From Lactiplantibacillus pentosus (GTDB lineage Bacteria; Bacillota; Bacilli; Lactobacillales; Lactobacillaceae): 64,000 nucleotides of DNA. A program made the position numbers and the translations under genes. Where the stretch lies: positions 930,001 through 994,000 of the forward strand of contig NZ_CP032757.1 in NCBI RefSeq assembly GCF_003641185.1. The letters run 5' to 3'. Positions within the stretch are counted from its first letter, which is position 1. Every line of letters begins with the position of its first letter. The notes under the pieces were generated by a model. The model saw only the letters and a program-made list of their open reading frames with translations, searched no databases and was not told where the DNA came from. Below are positions 44,441 to 53,716 of this stretch, in pieces.

Positions 44441-44603
44441 GTGCTTTGGAACCTTGGTCTTAAGGCGTCCGAATAGTTGTTGTACTTGGGTAACACCAGT
44501 GAATCGGTACTGCTTTTACAGGAGTAACTGCCCGCCAGACTTGGGCCGGACAAGAATTATAAAAACGTGAGCTGTCGATAACGCATTCCATCTGCAATTG
44601 TCG

Positions 44604-44609
44604 TATAAT
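44604..44609 (+). promoter_or_regulatory. -10 box of pepN
   Basis: TATAAT at 44604-44609, about 31 bases before the pepN start; no good -35 box is evident. Confidence 0.5.
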
Positions 44610-44640
44610 GAATGTATTCTTAAAAAACGAGGAGAATAAT

Positions 44641-47175
44641 ATGGCAGCCACAACGCATTTTTACGAAACATTTCAACCAGAACATTATGATCTTTATATC
44701 AATATCAACCGGGCGGATAAGCTGATTTCGGGGAAATCAACCATTACCGGGGACGCACAGACACAAGAAGTGCTTGTTCACCAAAATGGATTGACGATTG
44801 CCAGTGTCCAAGCAGATGGTGCGGATGTCCCATTTACTGTTGATAATGACATTCAAGGGATTCGCATCGAACTTGCGAAGACTGGTCAAGTAACCCTCGC
44901 AATTACTTATAGCGCCAAGTTGACTGATACGATGATGGGGATCTATCCATCATATTACGAAGTTGACGGTGTGAAGGAGGAATTGATTGGGACCCAGTTT
45001 GAAACCACTGCAGCTCGGCAAGCTTTCCCATGTGTTGATGAACCAGAAGCCAAAGCCACTTTTGATTTGGCCATCAAGTATGATGAACACGATGGTGAAA
45101 CGATTTTGAGTAACATGCCAGAGGACCATGAAGCAGATGGTGTGCACTACTTTGAAACTACTGTGCGGATGTCGACTTACTTGATTGCGTTCGCTTTTGG
45201 TGAATTACAAGGCAAGCAGACCAAGACTAAGAGTGGTGTCACGATTGGCGTGTTTGGCACGAAAGCCCATAAAGCCAATGAATTGGATTTTGCCTTAGAC
45301 ATTGCTAAACGGTCGATTGAATTTTATGAAGATTTCTATCAAACACCATATCCACTACCACATTCATGGCAGTTGGCCTTACCTGACTTTTCAGCCGGCG
45401 CGATGGAAAACTGGGGCTTAGTAACTTATCGGGAAGCTTACTTATTGCTTGACCCTGATAACACTGCCTTAGCAACCAAGCAACTCGTCGCTACGGTGAT
45501 TGCGCACGAACTTGCGCACCAATGGTTCGGTGATTTAGTCACAATGAAGTGGTGGGATGACCTCTGGTTAAATGAAAGTTTCGCCAACATGATGGAATAC
45601 GTGGCTACGGATGCCTTAGAACCAGACTGGCATATTTGGGAAACTTTCCAAACTTCCGAAGCTTCAATGGCACTCCAACGAGACGCAACAGACGGGGTTC
45701 AATCCGTTCACGTTCAAGTCGAAGACCCCGCTGAAATCGATTCGATTTTTGACGGTGCAATCGTCTACGCTAAGGGTGCTCGGATGTTAGTCATGGCCCG
45801 GGCGTTAGTTGGCGATGACGCTTTACGCGCCGGTTTGAAGCAATACTTTATCGATCATAAATATCGTAATGCTAAGGGGGATGACTTATGGGGCGCATTA
45901 GCTGATGCTTCCGGTATGCAAGTGGGCGACATCATGCATTCATGGCTGGAACAACCCGGTTACCCCGTTGTCACAGCCGCGGTCGTTGATGGTCAATTGA
46001 CCTTGTCACAACAACAATTCTTCATCGGTGAAGGTGAAGAAGTTGGCCGTCAATGGCAGATTCCGCTGAACGCGAACTACGATGCCGCACCTGCTATCAT
46101 GAAGGACAAAACAGTCACGCTTGGCGATTATGCTAAGTTGCGTGATGCCAGTGGCAAACCATTCCGTTTGAATGTCGGCAATAACTCACACTTTATCGTT
46201 AAGTATGACCAGACGTTGATGGATGACATTTTGGCCAATGTTGATGACTTGACTGCCATTGACCAATTACAGTTATTACAGGATCTACGCTTATTAGCTG
46301 AGGGTCGTCAGATTTCATACGCCGCAGTTGTGCCGTTATTAAGTCGGTTTGCGGGCAGTCATTCAACTGTCGTTAACGCTGCTTTGTACCAAGTTGCTGG
46401 TAACTTACGGAAGTTCGTAACACCAGATTCTGACGAAGAAAAGCATTTACAAGCCTTATTCGACCAGTTGAGTGCCGACCAAGTTAAACGGTTAGGCTGG
46501 TTGCCACAAGCGGGTGAATCTAACGATGACCAGCTGACACGGCCATTTGTACTGAGTGCGGCATTGTACGCAAAGAACAGTGCAGCCGTCTTGGCAGCGC
46601 ATGAATTATTCGAAGGTAACCGCGATAAGCTCGCAACGTTGCCTGCCGATATCCGGGTCTTCATTTTGCGCAACGAAGTCAAGAACTTCGGTAGCGCTGA
46701 ATTGTTCGACAGCTTATTAGCGGCATCACGGCAGACCGCGGATGCCAGCTATAAGGCAGATATCTGTGAAGCGTTGACAGCTACGCCAGATGCAGACTTA
46801 ATCAAGCAACTAGTTGGTAAGTTTGAAGATGCTGATACCATCAAGCCACAAGACTTGCGCGCTTGGTTCCGCGGCGTCTTGGCCAACCCAGCCGGTGAAC
46901 AAACCGCATGGGATTGGATTCGTGACGAATGGTCATGGTTAGAAGCTACGGTCGGTGGCGACATGGAATTCACGACCTACATTACTGTCATTTCACGAAT
47001 CTTCCATACAGCAGAACGGTTAGCTGAATTCAAGGCGTTCTTTGAACCAAAAATCAATACGCCTGGTTTGACCCGTGAAATCAAGATGGACACTAAGGTC
47101 ATCGCTAGTCGCGTTGCCTTGGTTGAAGATGAACGTGACGCGGTTAATGCGGCGGTTGCGGAAGTTGTAAAATAA
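44641..47175 (+). CDS. pepN: Aminopeptidase N (lysyl aminopeptidase)
   Basis: 844 residues, the usual PepN length. M1 metallopeptidase with exopeptidase motif GAMENWG and zinc site HELAHQWFGDLV (H289, E290, H293) followed 18 residues later by the third ligand in NESFAN; the C-terminal ERAP1-like helical domain completes it. Cytoplasmic, no signal peptide; it frees amino acids from casein-type peptides. GAGGAG precedes ATG 44641; the longer frame from 44608 includes the -10 box and is unlikely. Terminator at 47191-47220. Confidence 0.97.
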   Translation: MAATTHFYETFQPEHYDLYININRADKLISGKSTITGDAQTQEVLVHQNGLTIASVQADGADVPFTVDNDIQGIRIELAKTGQVTLAITYSAKLTDTMMGIYPSYYEVDGVKEELIGTQFETTAARQAFPCVDEPEAKATFDLAIKYDEHDGETILSNMPEDHEADGVHYFETTVRMSTYLIAFAFGELQGKQTKTKSGVTIGVFGTKAHKANELDFALDIAKRSIEFYEDFYQTPYPLPHSWQLALPDFSAGAMENWGLVTYREAYLLLDPDNTALATKQLVATVIAHELAHQWFGDLVTMKWWDDLWLNESFANMMEYVATDALEPDWHIWETFQTSEASMALQRDATDGVQSVHVQVEDPAEIDSIFDGAIVYAKGARMLVMARALVGDDALRAGLKQYFIDHKYRNAKGDDLWGALADASGMQVGDIMHSWLEQPGYPVVTAAVVDGQLTLSQQQFFIGEGEEVGRQWQIPLNANYDAAPAIMKDKTVTLGDYAKLRDASGKPFRLNVGNNSHFIVKYDQTLMDDILANVDDLTAIDQLQLLQDLRLLAEGRQISYAAVVPLLSRFAGSHSTVVNAALYQVAGNLRKFVTPDSDEEKHLQALFDQLSADQVKRLGWLPQAGESNDDQLTRPFVLSAALYAKNSAAVLAAHELFEGNRDKLATLPADIRVFILRNEVKNFGSAELFDSLLAASRQTADASYKADICEALTATPDADLIKQLVGKFEDADTIKPQDLRAWFRGVLANPAGEQTAWDWIRDEWSWLEATVGGDMEFTTYITVISRIFHTAERLAEFKAFFEPKINTPGLTREIKMDTKVIASRVALVEDERDAVNAAVAEVVK

Positions 47176-47190
47176 GGATTCGAAATTAAG

Positions 47191-47220
47191 AGCTAAACTC
47201 AGTTGAGTTTAGCTTTTTTT
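47191..47220 (+). terminator. Terminator of pepN
   Basis: AGCTAAACT (47191-47199) / AGTTTAGCT (47206-47214) then a T run. Confidence 0.9.
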
Positions 47221-47306
47221 ACTGGTAGTCGTTATTTATTGCTGGTGACTAAAATTATTTTAATGATTTTACTATATTAAACCTGCGAGGCGTTCACCAC
47301 CATCCA

Positions 47307-47837
47307 CTAATCCACAACAATCTCCCGCACCCCACAAAATTGAACGTCCTGCTGGTCACCAAACTGCCGCATGACCTCGCCGTGTGTCACGCAAGCGATA
47401 CAATCATATGTTTGAGCGTACTTACTCAGAGTTGCGAGCACTCGCGACTTAACTTCAGCGGCCGTTTCATAGTGCAGGGAGCTGTCCGTGATTCGTTGGC
47501 CAGCATGTTGTCGATAAAGTTGATAGGCCACGCTGGCTTGTTCGTCGGTGTCAGTGCGCAAACCGGTGTTATCAGGTTGCCACTCGCGCAGTCCGAGCTC
47601 AACTTTTAGCGGAATGTCGTTAAACCGCACGATTTCAAGCGCCGTCTGCAAGGCTCGGGTATAGGGTGAGGCAAGTATTAATTGCACATGGTCGAATAGG
47701 GGCTGCTGAGCCAATTTTTGGGCGATTACGATACCATTCTCTGTCAAACTACCGAGTTCGCGGCCAAATCCTTGTAGACCTGCGTTAATGGCTTGTTGAT
47801 AGGTTGGTTCTGAGTGGCGAATAAGATAGACTTTCAT
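47307..47837 (-). CDS. Histidine phosphatase family protein
   Basis: 176 residues from ATG 47837 (MKVYLIRHSEPTYQQ). RHS replaces the usual RHG at the catalytic motif; SPYTRALQTALEI and CVTHGEVMRQ supply the second arginine and histidine. Third member of the family in this window but more distant from the pair at 8.6-9.9 kb. GAGG lies 8 bases before the ATG; the frame upstream to 47972 lacks a site. Substrate unknown. Confidence 0.82.
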   Translation of the reverse strand: MKVYLIRHSEPTYQQAINAGLQGFGRELGSLTENGIVIAQKLAQQPLFDHVQLILASPYTRALQTALEIVRFNDIPLKVELGLREWQPDNTGLRTDTDEQASVAYQLYRQHAGQRITDSSLHYETAAEVKSRVLATLSKYAQTYDCIACVTHGEVMRQFGDQQDVQFCGVREIVVD

Positions 47838-48192
47838 GGAGAAGACCTCGATTACGTTAGATGTGACTCCATTATACTTGCTAGCTATTGAGGTCGTCTG
47901 AGAAGTTTCGGCTAAATTCAACATTTGGATTGATTGCCTGGAACTACATCTTAAATATGAATATAATGTCACCTAACTGCGCCTCAGAATTCTCGGAAGC
48001 TATCTCATTTCATGCGTGTATAAGTGTGGCGCCATGTACAGAAGTCTTGCATGGACGGTGATAGGGGAGCGGCTAGACAACAACGTCATTGATCGCCCGA
48101 TGAGACGCCGTAAGTTTTTTCATTCTCAGCTGGTAATTCCAATCACCCACGCGGTATGATAAAACCAAAAGACGATGCGGGGAGATGGACGG
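47838..48192. other. Intergenic region between divergent genes
   Basis: No gene or repeat found. A TATGAT-like box near 48155 may be the -10 of the kinase gene. Confidence 0.3.
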
Positions 48193-48702
48193 ATGCAGAC
48201 GACTTTAATCATTATTCGGGGTAATTCAGGCAGCGGTAAAACGACACTCGCACAAGCATTACAGGCGCAGCTAGGACACCATACGTTACTGGTGTCTCAA
48301 GATGTTGTCCGTCGTGACATGTTGATGAGTCGGGACTATCCTGGAAATTTAGCGATAGATTTGATTCAGAAAATTGCACAGTACGGTCTCGCAAAAGTTC
48401 CAGTCGTGATTGTAGAAGGTATTTTAGCCCGCGAACGATATGGCGCAATGTTAGCGCAGCTCAGCCAAGCGTTTCCCCAAGTGCTGACGTACTACTTCGA
48501 TGTCAGTTTTGAAACCACACTGATACGGCATCAAAGTCGGCAGTGTGATTTTGGCCCTGCTGAAATGCGGCAGTGGTGGTTGCCAGATGATCAGTTCGGC
48601 GTATCAAACGAACGAATATTTACCGCGGAGCAGGACTTGGCGGCTGAAGTTCAACAAGTTTTATCGGACCTACATCATGTTGGTGGAATGATATCGGATT
48701 GA
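48193..48702 (+). CDS. P-loop kinase, zeta-toxin/AAA_33-like
   Basis: 169 residues from ATG 48193, preceded by GGGGAGATGG. Walker A is IRGNSGSGKTTLAQAL; then SQDVVRRDML (substrate-binding DVVRR), VVIVEGIL (Walker B) and a lid with RHQSR. It resembles small-molecule or nucleoside kinases of the zeta/chloramphenicol phosphotransferase group. No antitoxin gene is adjacent, so a housekeeping or resistance kinase is more likely than a toxin. A strong terminator follows. Confidence 0.75.
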   Translation: MQTTLIIIRGNSGSGKTTLAQALQAQLGHHTLLVSQDVVRRDMLMSRDYPGNLAIDLIQKIAQYGLAKVPVVIVEGILARERYGAMLAQLSQAFPQVLTYYFDVSFETTLIRHQSRQCDFGPAEMRQWWLPDDQFGVSNERIFTAEQDLAAEVQQVLSDLHHVGGMISD

Positions 48703-48789
48703 GCGATAAAACGACAAGTGCGTTGAATTAAATGCTAAACAAGCGATTGTGGTTTCGATGACTGTTATATTAAGGCCAAATATTCCATC

Positions 48790-48841
48790 AAAAAGCGGTC
48801 CCAGCAATTTTCCAAAACGGAAAGTGCCGGGACCGCTTTTT
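48790..48841 (+). terminator. Terminator after the kinase gene
   Basis: Perfect 13-pair stem, AAAAAGCGGTCCC (48790-48802) with its complement at 48829-48841, ending in Ts; works for either strand. Confidence 0.9.
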
Positions 48842-49052
48842 ATTTAAATCACATCTCACATCCATGGCCGTTATCGAACATTGACGCCTCGCAAAATCGT
48901 GATATAATGTCGAAAATCAGGCCAAAATATATGTTTATTTGGTACATAATCGCACATTACAAGGGATTTTCCATATAATTATATGTTCTAGGATCACATA
49001 GAGCATTGTATTTTTTATTATCCAATTTGAATACCTACAATTCTCCTCAACA

Positions 49053-49979
49053 CTAAAAATCAATCGCCGGGCTAAAGTTCTGACAGGCTTGGTCAACCAA
49101 ATAGGCGATTGGTTTTGCCAGAACGTGGCTCGGCAAGTAAGCGACGCTGAAATCAAGACTCAGCTCGCTGGTCGGCAGTTTGAAAGCATTGATGGGATAC
49201 TGAGTAGGTTCAGCGGCCATTTTCGCCAGCATTTCGGTTGCAAGGACGATGCTGCCAAGCCCCTGGAGGGTTAAGCTAAGCGCAAAACGCGAATCGTTGA
49301 CTTCAATCAGTGGAATGGTCTGTACACCTTTATCTGCGAAATAATGATCGACGAGTTCTTGAAAACGAGCTTCACCGACCGTTCGAATGACTGGTTCACC
49401 ATTCATACTGGTTAATGTCGTGGACGTAAAGGGACGCCAAAATTGATTGGGTTGATATAACCGAGCCGTTTGAGGAATAACCAGCGAAAGTGAGATAGTT
49501 TGTAGTGGAACCGTTTTGATATGTTCCTGGTGAATCGTTTTGCCAATGAAGAAGTCTAGTTGATGACTGGCTAGTAGCGCTTCCGCTTTTGAGGTCGTGA
49601 TTTCTAAAATCTTAGTTCGGATATTTGGAAAATGACGATAAAAATCAGGTAGCGTCTGGCTAAACCAGGTGTCAGCCATTGGTGGCGTAATCCCGATGGT
49701 CATACTCTGATATTTGTTTTGACTGATTTCTCTAAGCTCGGTGTTCATCATCTGATGTAGGCGGGCATCGCTTTGTAAATAGGATAGTAATCGTTCGCCC
49801 GCGTAAGTTAGTTCCAGTGGACGGTGTTCACGATCGATGAGGTTCGTGCCAAAATGTAGCTCAGCGCTTTTGATGGTCCGACTAATATAAGGCTGACTAA
49901 CAAATAAACTTTGTGCAGCTTTCGTCATACTAGCGTGTTGCTGAATGGCTTCTAAAAAAGTTAATAACTTGTTATCCAA
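49053..49979 (-). CDS. LysR family regulator
   Basis: 308 residues. The N-terminal helix-turn-helix reads FLEAIQQHASMTKAAQSLFVSQPYISRTIKSAELHFGTNLIDR; a periplasmic-binding-protein-like effector domain follows (about 90-290). The start is TTG 49979 with AAAAGGCGG upstream. It is divergent from the FAD/FMN reductase gene with ~200 AT-rich bases between them, the usual layout for a LysR activator and its target, so it probably controls that gene in response to the enzyme's substrate. Confidence 0.88.
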   Translation of the reverse strand: MDNKLLTFLEAIQQHASMTKAAQSLFVSQPYISRTIKSAELHFGTNLIDREHRPLELTYAGERLLSYLQSDARLHQMMNTELREISQNKYQSMTIGITPPMADTWFSQTLPDFYRHFPNIRTKILEITTSKAEALLASHQLDFFIGKTIHQEHIKTVPLQTISLSLVIPQTARLYQPNQFWRPFTSTTLTSMNGEPVIRTVGEARFQELVDHYFADKGVQTIPLIEVNDSRFALSLTLQGLGSIVLATEMLAKMAAEPTQYPINAFKLPTSELSLDFSVAYLPSHVLAKPIAYLVDQACQNFSPAIDF

Positions 49980-50177
49980 AAAATCGCCGCCTTTTATAAG
50001 TATTACTGTTAAATTAAAGTATAACCCATAACTGATTTGTAATGATAAAAATCAGATTGTTATTTTTCTCGAAATGAAAGCGGTTATATAATACAGGTGT
50101 AGACAAAAAAGACTGCTACTTGTGATTTAAATAACAGGTTAGATTAATCATCATTGGATTCAGAAAGGATGGTCAAT

Positions 50178-52043
50178 GTGCTCAAAAAAGTAGATCAAGT
50201 TAACTGGGATTATCAGTATGACACGGTGGTTATTGGGTTTGGTGGTGCTGGTGCAACTGCTGCCCGGTTCGCCGCGGACGTAAAAGCGAAGGTCCTATTA
50301 GCCGATGCCGCACCGAATGGACATGAAGGTGGTAATACGCGTTACTCCGCACAACTGCTAGGGACGGTTGATAGTTTTGATGAAGGCAAGAAATATTATC
50401 ATAATTTGACGGCACCGATGCAACTTGATGAAGAAATGGTCGACACTTTCGTTGAGGGTATGGCGAATATGCGTGATTATGTGCAAAAATATCTTGATGT
50501 TGATCCAGTCAGTGTTAAGAATGATTTTACACCAGCTGATACGCCCATTTCATTAGACAGCGCTGTCCACGAATTTCCAGAGTATGCGGGTGTAGAATCC
50601 TATGACTTCACTACTGTTCATCATGGCATCTTTGATGCTGCGTTGTGGAAAATTTTACGGCAAAAAGTTATTGATCGCCAACAGCAGATCGACGTATGGG
50701 TGAGCTCGCCAGCTCAGCATTTGATTCAAGACCCGACGACCAAAACAATCATTGGTGTCCAAATTGAGCGCCATCATGGTTTGGTTAACGTTCGCGCACT
50801 GAATGGGGTGGTCCTCGCCTGTGGTGGGTTTGAAAATGATCCGCAAGCCGTTCAGGATTATCTGGGTGCGGAACATTTAGCACCGCTTGGAACGATGTTT
50901 AACAAGGGTGCCGGTGTCAAAATGGCCCAAGAAGTCGGTGCTGACTTATGGCACATGCAAAACTACGAATCACTTGGCTTCTTACATGGGTTATCAGTCG
51001 CTGTGCCTAAAGGTGAACGGGGCCGGTTGATCTTAGGATGGCCTGAAGTGAACCATGGTAGCGTGGTCACAGTTGCGGATGACGGCAGCCGTTATTTCGA
51101 TGAGAGTGAACCAAACCGCCATGGTCATATTTATGATCACGGTATGTGGCGAGTTCCTCGGACAAATGTCCATCCATACCTAGTCTTTGATGAAACTCAG
51201 TATCAGCAAATGTTGGCCAGCCAGCACAATCCAATTGACAATCTGTCTGACTTAGTCGTAAAAGCGGCCAATCTAAAGGATTTAGCACGGATTATGGAAG
51301 CTGATAGCGAGACTTTGTCTAAGACGATTCGTGATTTTAATTATTTTGTTGAGAGCGGCACGGACTATGCGTTTAACCGGAAGATTGACACGATGCGAGC
51401 GTTTGATGATGGTCCGTATTATGCGCTCAAACTAACGAATAATGTTCTCAATACTCAGGGCGGTCCTCGACGCAATCAACGTGCCGAAATTTTGGACACA
51501 AATGCGCGGCCGATTCCACACTTGTATGGTGCTGGTGAACTTGGCGGCATTTGCGCTAATCAATATCAAGGCGGTGGCAATTTAGCTGAATGCTTGATTT
51601 TTGGTAAAATTGCTGGCGAAAATGCGGCTAAGTCTAAGTATGAAAACCGCCAATCCACAGATGAAGACACGGACAATGAGCCAGATGCCAACACGGGTGC
51701 TTCAGCACAACAAACGAGTGCGAATGATTTGGTTGCTGAATCGACACCGGAAATTCAAGTTGGCGAGAATCAGTATTTAGGGCGTTCAGATGATGGTATC
51801 GGTGGTCAGGTGGTTGTCCGAATTACCTATGCAGACGAGCAGCTGACTAATGTGGAAGTGGTCGAGCAACATGAAACTGGCGAAGTTGGCGGTCGGGCGA
51901 TTGCTGAGTTGCCAGCAAAGATGGTTGCTGCTAATACGTACGACGTTGACGCAATCTCTGGTGCATCCGTTTCCAGCCAAGCCATCAAATTAGCGGTCAA
52001 GGACGCCTTAGCTCACGCCCAACAGACCGTTGCCAACGACTAA
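50178..52043 (+). CDS. FAD/FMN-containing reductase (fumarate/urocanate/cinnamate reductase type)
   Basis: 621 residues. An N-terminal flavocytochrome-c-like FAD domain (YDTVVIGFGGAGATAARFAADV; GNTRYSAQ; CANQYQGGGNLAECLIFGKIAGENAA) makes up residues ~10-490. After an acidic linker, a C-terminal FMN_bind domain (about 525-615) ends with YDVDAISGASVSSQAIKLAV; D-x-x-S-G-A-S is the site where ApbE attaches FMN covalently. No signal peptide and no heme motif, so a cytoplasmic NADH-dependent alkene reductase is likely; the substrate is unknown. GTG 50178 fits the GAAAGGATGG site better than TTG 50154 or ATG 50169. Confidence 0.85.
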   Translation: MLKKVDQVNWDYQYDTVVIGFGGAGATAARFAADVKAKVLLADAAPNGHEGGNTRYSAQLLGTVDSFDEGKKYYHNLTAPMQLDEEMVDTFVEGMANMRDYVQKYLDVDPVSVKNDFTPADTPISLDSAVHEFPEYAGVESYDFTTVHHGIFDAALWKILRQKVIDRQQQIDVWVSSPAQHLIQDPTTKTIIGVQIERHHGLVNVRALNGVVLACGGFENDPQAVQDYLGAEHLAPLGTMFNKGAGVKMAQEVGADLWHMQNYESLGFLHGLSVAVPKGERGRLILGWPEVNHGSVVTVADDGSRYFDESEPNRHGHIYDHGMWRVPRTNVHPYLVFDETQYQQMLASQHNPIDNLSDLVVKAANLKDLARIMEADSETLSKTIRDFNYFVESGTDYAFNRKIDTMRAFDDGPYYALKLTNNVLNTQGGPRRNQRAEILDTNARPIPHLYGAGELGGICANQYQGGGNLAECLIFGKIAGENAAKSKYENRQSTDEDTDNEPDANTGASAQQTSANDLVAESTPEIQVGENQYLGRSDDGIGGQVVVRITYADEQLTNVEVVEQHETGEVGGRAIAELPAKMVAANTYDVDAISGASVSSQAIKLAVKDALAHAQQTVAND

Positions 52044-52150
52044 TTCAGGACGTAATTTTGTCTGCCAAACGAATAAGCGCTTTTAGCTTCATTAAGGGGA
52101 TAATCTCGTTAAACTAGGCTTAATCAATCTAGCTTAACAGGGAGGCCATC

Positions 52151-52261
52151 ATGCGCATTAAAAAAATCAGTTTGATGCTGAGCGCGGCCGGACTGATTAT
52201 CAACACATTTTCGCTGATAATTGCCATTCGCAGGTATCGTTCGCAACAACACGAAGCTTAG
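52151..52261 (+). CDS. 36-residue hydrophobic peptide, holin-like toxin type
   Basis: MRIKKISLMLSAAGLIINTF then SLIIAIRRYRSQQHEA: a basic start, one long hydrophobic helix and a basic tail. The LML-x-x-A-G-x-I-I...I-A-I pattern is like the putative holin-like toxins (Hol_Tox) and other type I toxin peptides of lactobacilli. GGGAGG sits 6 bases before the ATG and a terminator hairpin follows at 52274-52319. A decayed copy lies 1.4 kb downstream. No antisense promoter was identified with confidence, so toxin status is a guess. Confidence 0.5.
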   Translation: MRIKKISLMLSAAGLIINTFSLIIAIRRYRSQQHEA

Positions 52262-52273
52262 TTCAAAATAAAA

Positions 52274-52319
52274 ACCACGTTGTCTCGTGACTAATTTGGT
52301 CATCAGACAGCGTGGCTTT
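52274..52319 (+). terminator. Terminator after the small hydrophobic peptide gene
   Basis: CCACGTTGTCT (52274-52285 region) pairs with AGACAGCGTGG (52304-52315 region) with one or two mismatches, followed by TTTT. Confidence 0.7.
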
Positions 52320-52688
52320 TGCTATTCTTAACATGATCTGATCAAGCCGACATATACTGATAAGGTTAACTAACTACTCAACATTTTTGGTTGCCTATGA
52401 GTTATGATTGAGGTGAATAAGTCGAAAGCTGGTGACACGAGAACAGCTCCAGTGACGACAGTAAAAGCTTACGGGTTATGTCACGCGCCATGATTACCCG
52501 GGAAATAATGCATTGCTTTCATTCAAAAAATTGAAGCTGATCTAGCAAATCTCAATTGATAAACCTGTAGATTGAACCACCGTCATGCACAAAGATGGCA
52601 ATAAACCGTGTTTTTGACGAAACAACCACGAGTTGATTGGCTCAATCTGGCCCGAGGACTAAGCTAAAGTTAAAGAGGGGGCGATCCA
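52320..52688 (+). other. Intergenic region before the XRE regulator
   Basis: No gene seen. The sequence is host-like and carries no clear repeats; GAGGGGGCG (52674-52682) is the ribosome site of the next gene. Confidence 0.3.
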
Positions 52689-53447
52689 ATGTTACTCGCA
52701 GCATTATTGAAGACGCGTCGTTGTCAGCATGGATTGACACAGGGACAATTGGCGGCCAAGTTATTTGTCACCACTCAGGCAGTTTCTAAGTGGGAACGAG
52801 GCAAGGCGATTCCATCGATTGATAACCTGCTGGCACTGTCTGATTTGTACAATCTGTCCCTGGATGAACTGGTCCGCGGAAGTGCGTTCTTTCCAAAACC
52901 ATATACGGTTGGCCGACGATTGAGCTTTGGCCGTTTAGTGAGTCTCGCATTATTTTGGTTATTCGTTTCACTATTATTTACGGGTTTCGGTTATCAACCT
53001 TGGTGGGTCTTCGCGCTCCTGTATATCGCAGGGATGATCGTCGTGGTTCCCGTGGCAATTGATAATTATTGGGTGATTCATTCAGCCACCATTGAGTTGA
53101 ATCTGTATTCGACAGCGACCTGGGCAAAATTTCGCCAGATTGTGTTCAACCGTCCTAAGTGCATACGGATACCTTATACGGATTTACAACGCGTGACGAT
53201 TAGTTATCGGTGTCGCAAACGGGTATCACCATTTGACTTCAATCCGGATTATTTTCAACTGATTCTTAAGACCGCCACACAGACTTACCCATTGGAATGC
53301 GCACTCAAGGCCAGCGACTATTTACCGCAATTCATCAGCTTCCTGCAGCGACAAGGTGTGAGGGTAGATGATCCGCAACAAATTGTGACGCTACTAGTCG
53401 AAGGACAATCGTTATATCAACATTTTCATACTGAAGCGCAATCTTAG
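52689..53447 (+). CDS. XRE family regulator with membrane helices
   Basis: 252 residues. Residues 1-62 form a Cro/C1-type helix-turn-helix (LKTRRCQHGLTQGQLAAKLF, VTTQAVSKWERGKAIPSIDNLLALSDLYNLSLDELV). Two hydrophobic helices follow (about 85-100 LVSLALFWLFVSLLF and 107-125 WVFALLYIAGMIVVVPVAI), then a cytoplasmic PH-like region of about 110 residues. The protein is probably a membrane-held DNA-binding regulator responding to the envelope. No obvious partner gene; it sits between a small peptide gene and its decayed copy. Confidence 0.8.
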   Translation: MLLAALLKTRRCQHGLTQGQLAAKLFVTTQAVSKWERGKAIPSIDNLLALSDLYNLSLDELVRGSAFFPKPYTVGRRLSFGRLVSLALFWLFVSLLFTGFGYQPWWVFALLYIAGMIVVVPVAIDNYWVIHSATIELNLYSTATWAKFRQIVFNRPKCIRIPYTDLQRVTISYRCRKRVSPFDFNPDYFQLILKTATQTYPLECALKASDYLPQFISFLQRQGVRVDDPQQIVTLLVEGQSLYQHFHTEAQS

Positions 53448-53618
53448 CTCGCTGCTAAAAAGCGTTGTGGCGGTTGTGAGCAATCAACCAGTGGAGTAAA
53501 CAATCAGTTACGCCTACTGATTCAAATCGGCCCGGTTAACGAGGGGTGTCGATTGTAACAGCAGAACAGTATCGCAGAAAAATAAGCTGCAGCCATCAAA
53601 GCTGGTGCGGCCTAAATA

Positions 53619-53660
53619 TCGCTGATAATTAACATTTACAGGAATCGTCAGCAACACGAA
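53619..53660 (+). pseudogene. Decayed copy of the 36-residue peptide gene
   Basis: 53619-53660 repeats the 3' half of the peptide gene (52211-52255): TCGCTGATAATT, then CAGG, ATCGT and CAACACGAA in the same order with base changes and a 3-base deletion. Its stop-containing frame no longer encodes the peptide. The terminator after it (53668-53710) is a version of the one after the intact gene, so a gene-plus-terminator unit was duplicated. Confidence 0.6.
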
Positions 53661-53667
53661 AACGAAA

Positions 53668-53710
53668 CCCACGTTGTCCTAACCAAATTTGGTCGGACAA
53701 CGTGGGTTTT
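53668..53710 (-). terminator. Bidirectional terminator before the azoR-linked marR gene end
   Basis: Perfect 12-pair stem CCCACGTTGTCC (53668-53679) / GGACAACGTGGG (53695-53706) with a palindromic ACCAAATTTGGT loop. It lies just past the marR stop on the reverse strand and has T runs on both sides. Confidence 0.85.
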
Positions 53711-53716
53711 ATCACC

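Noticed and set aside
48193..48702. Zeta toxin of a toxin-antitoxin pair
   Set aside because: No small antitoxin gene lies upstream or overlapping; a plain small-molecule kinase fits better.
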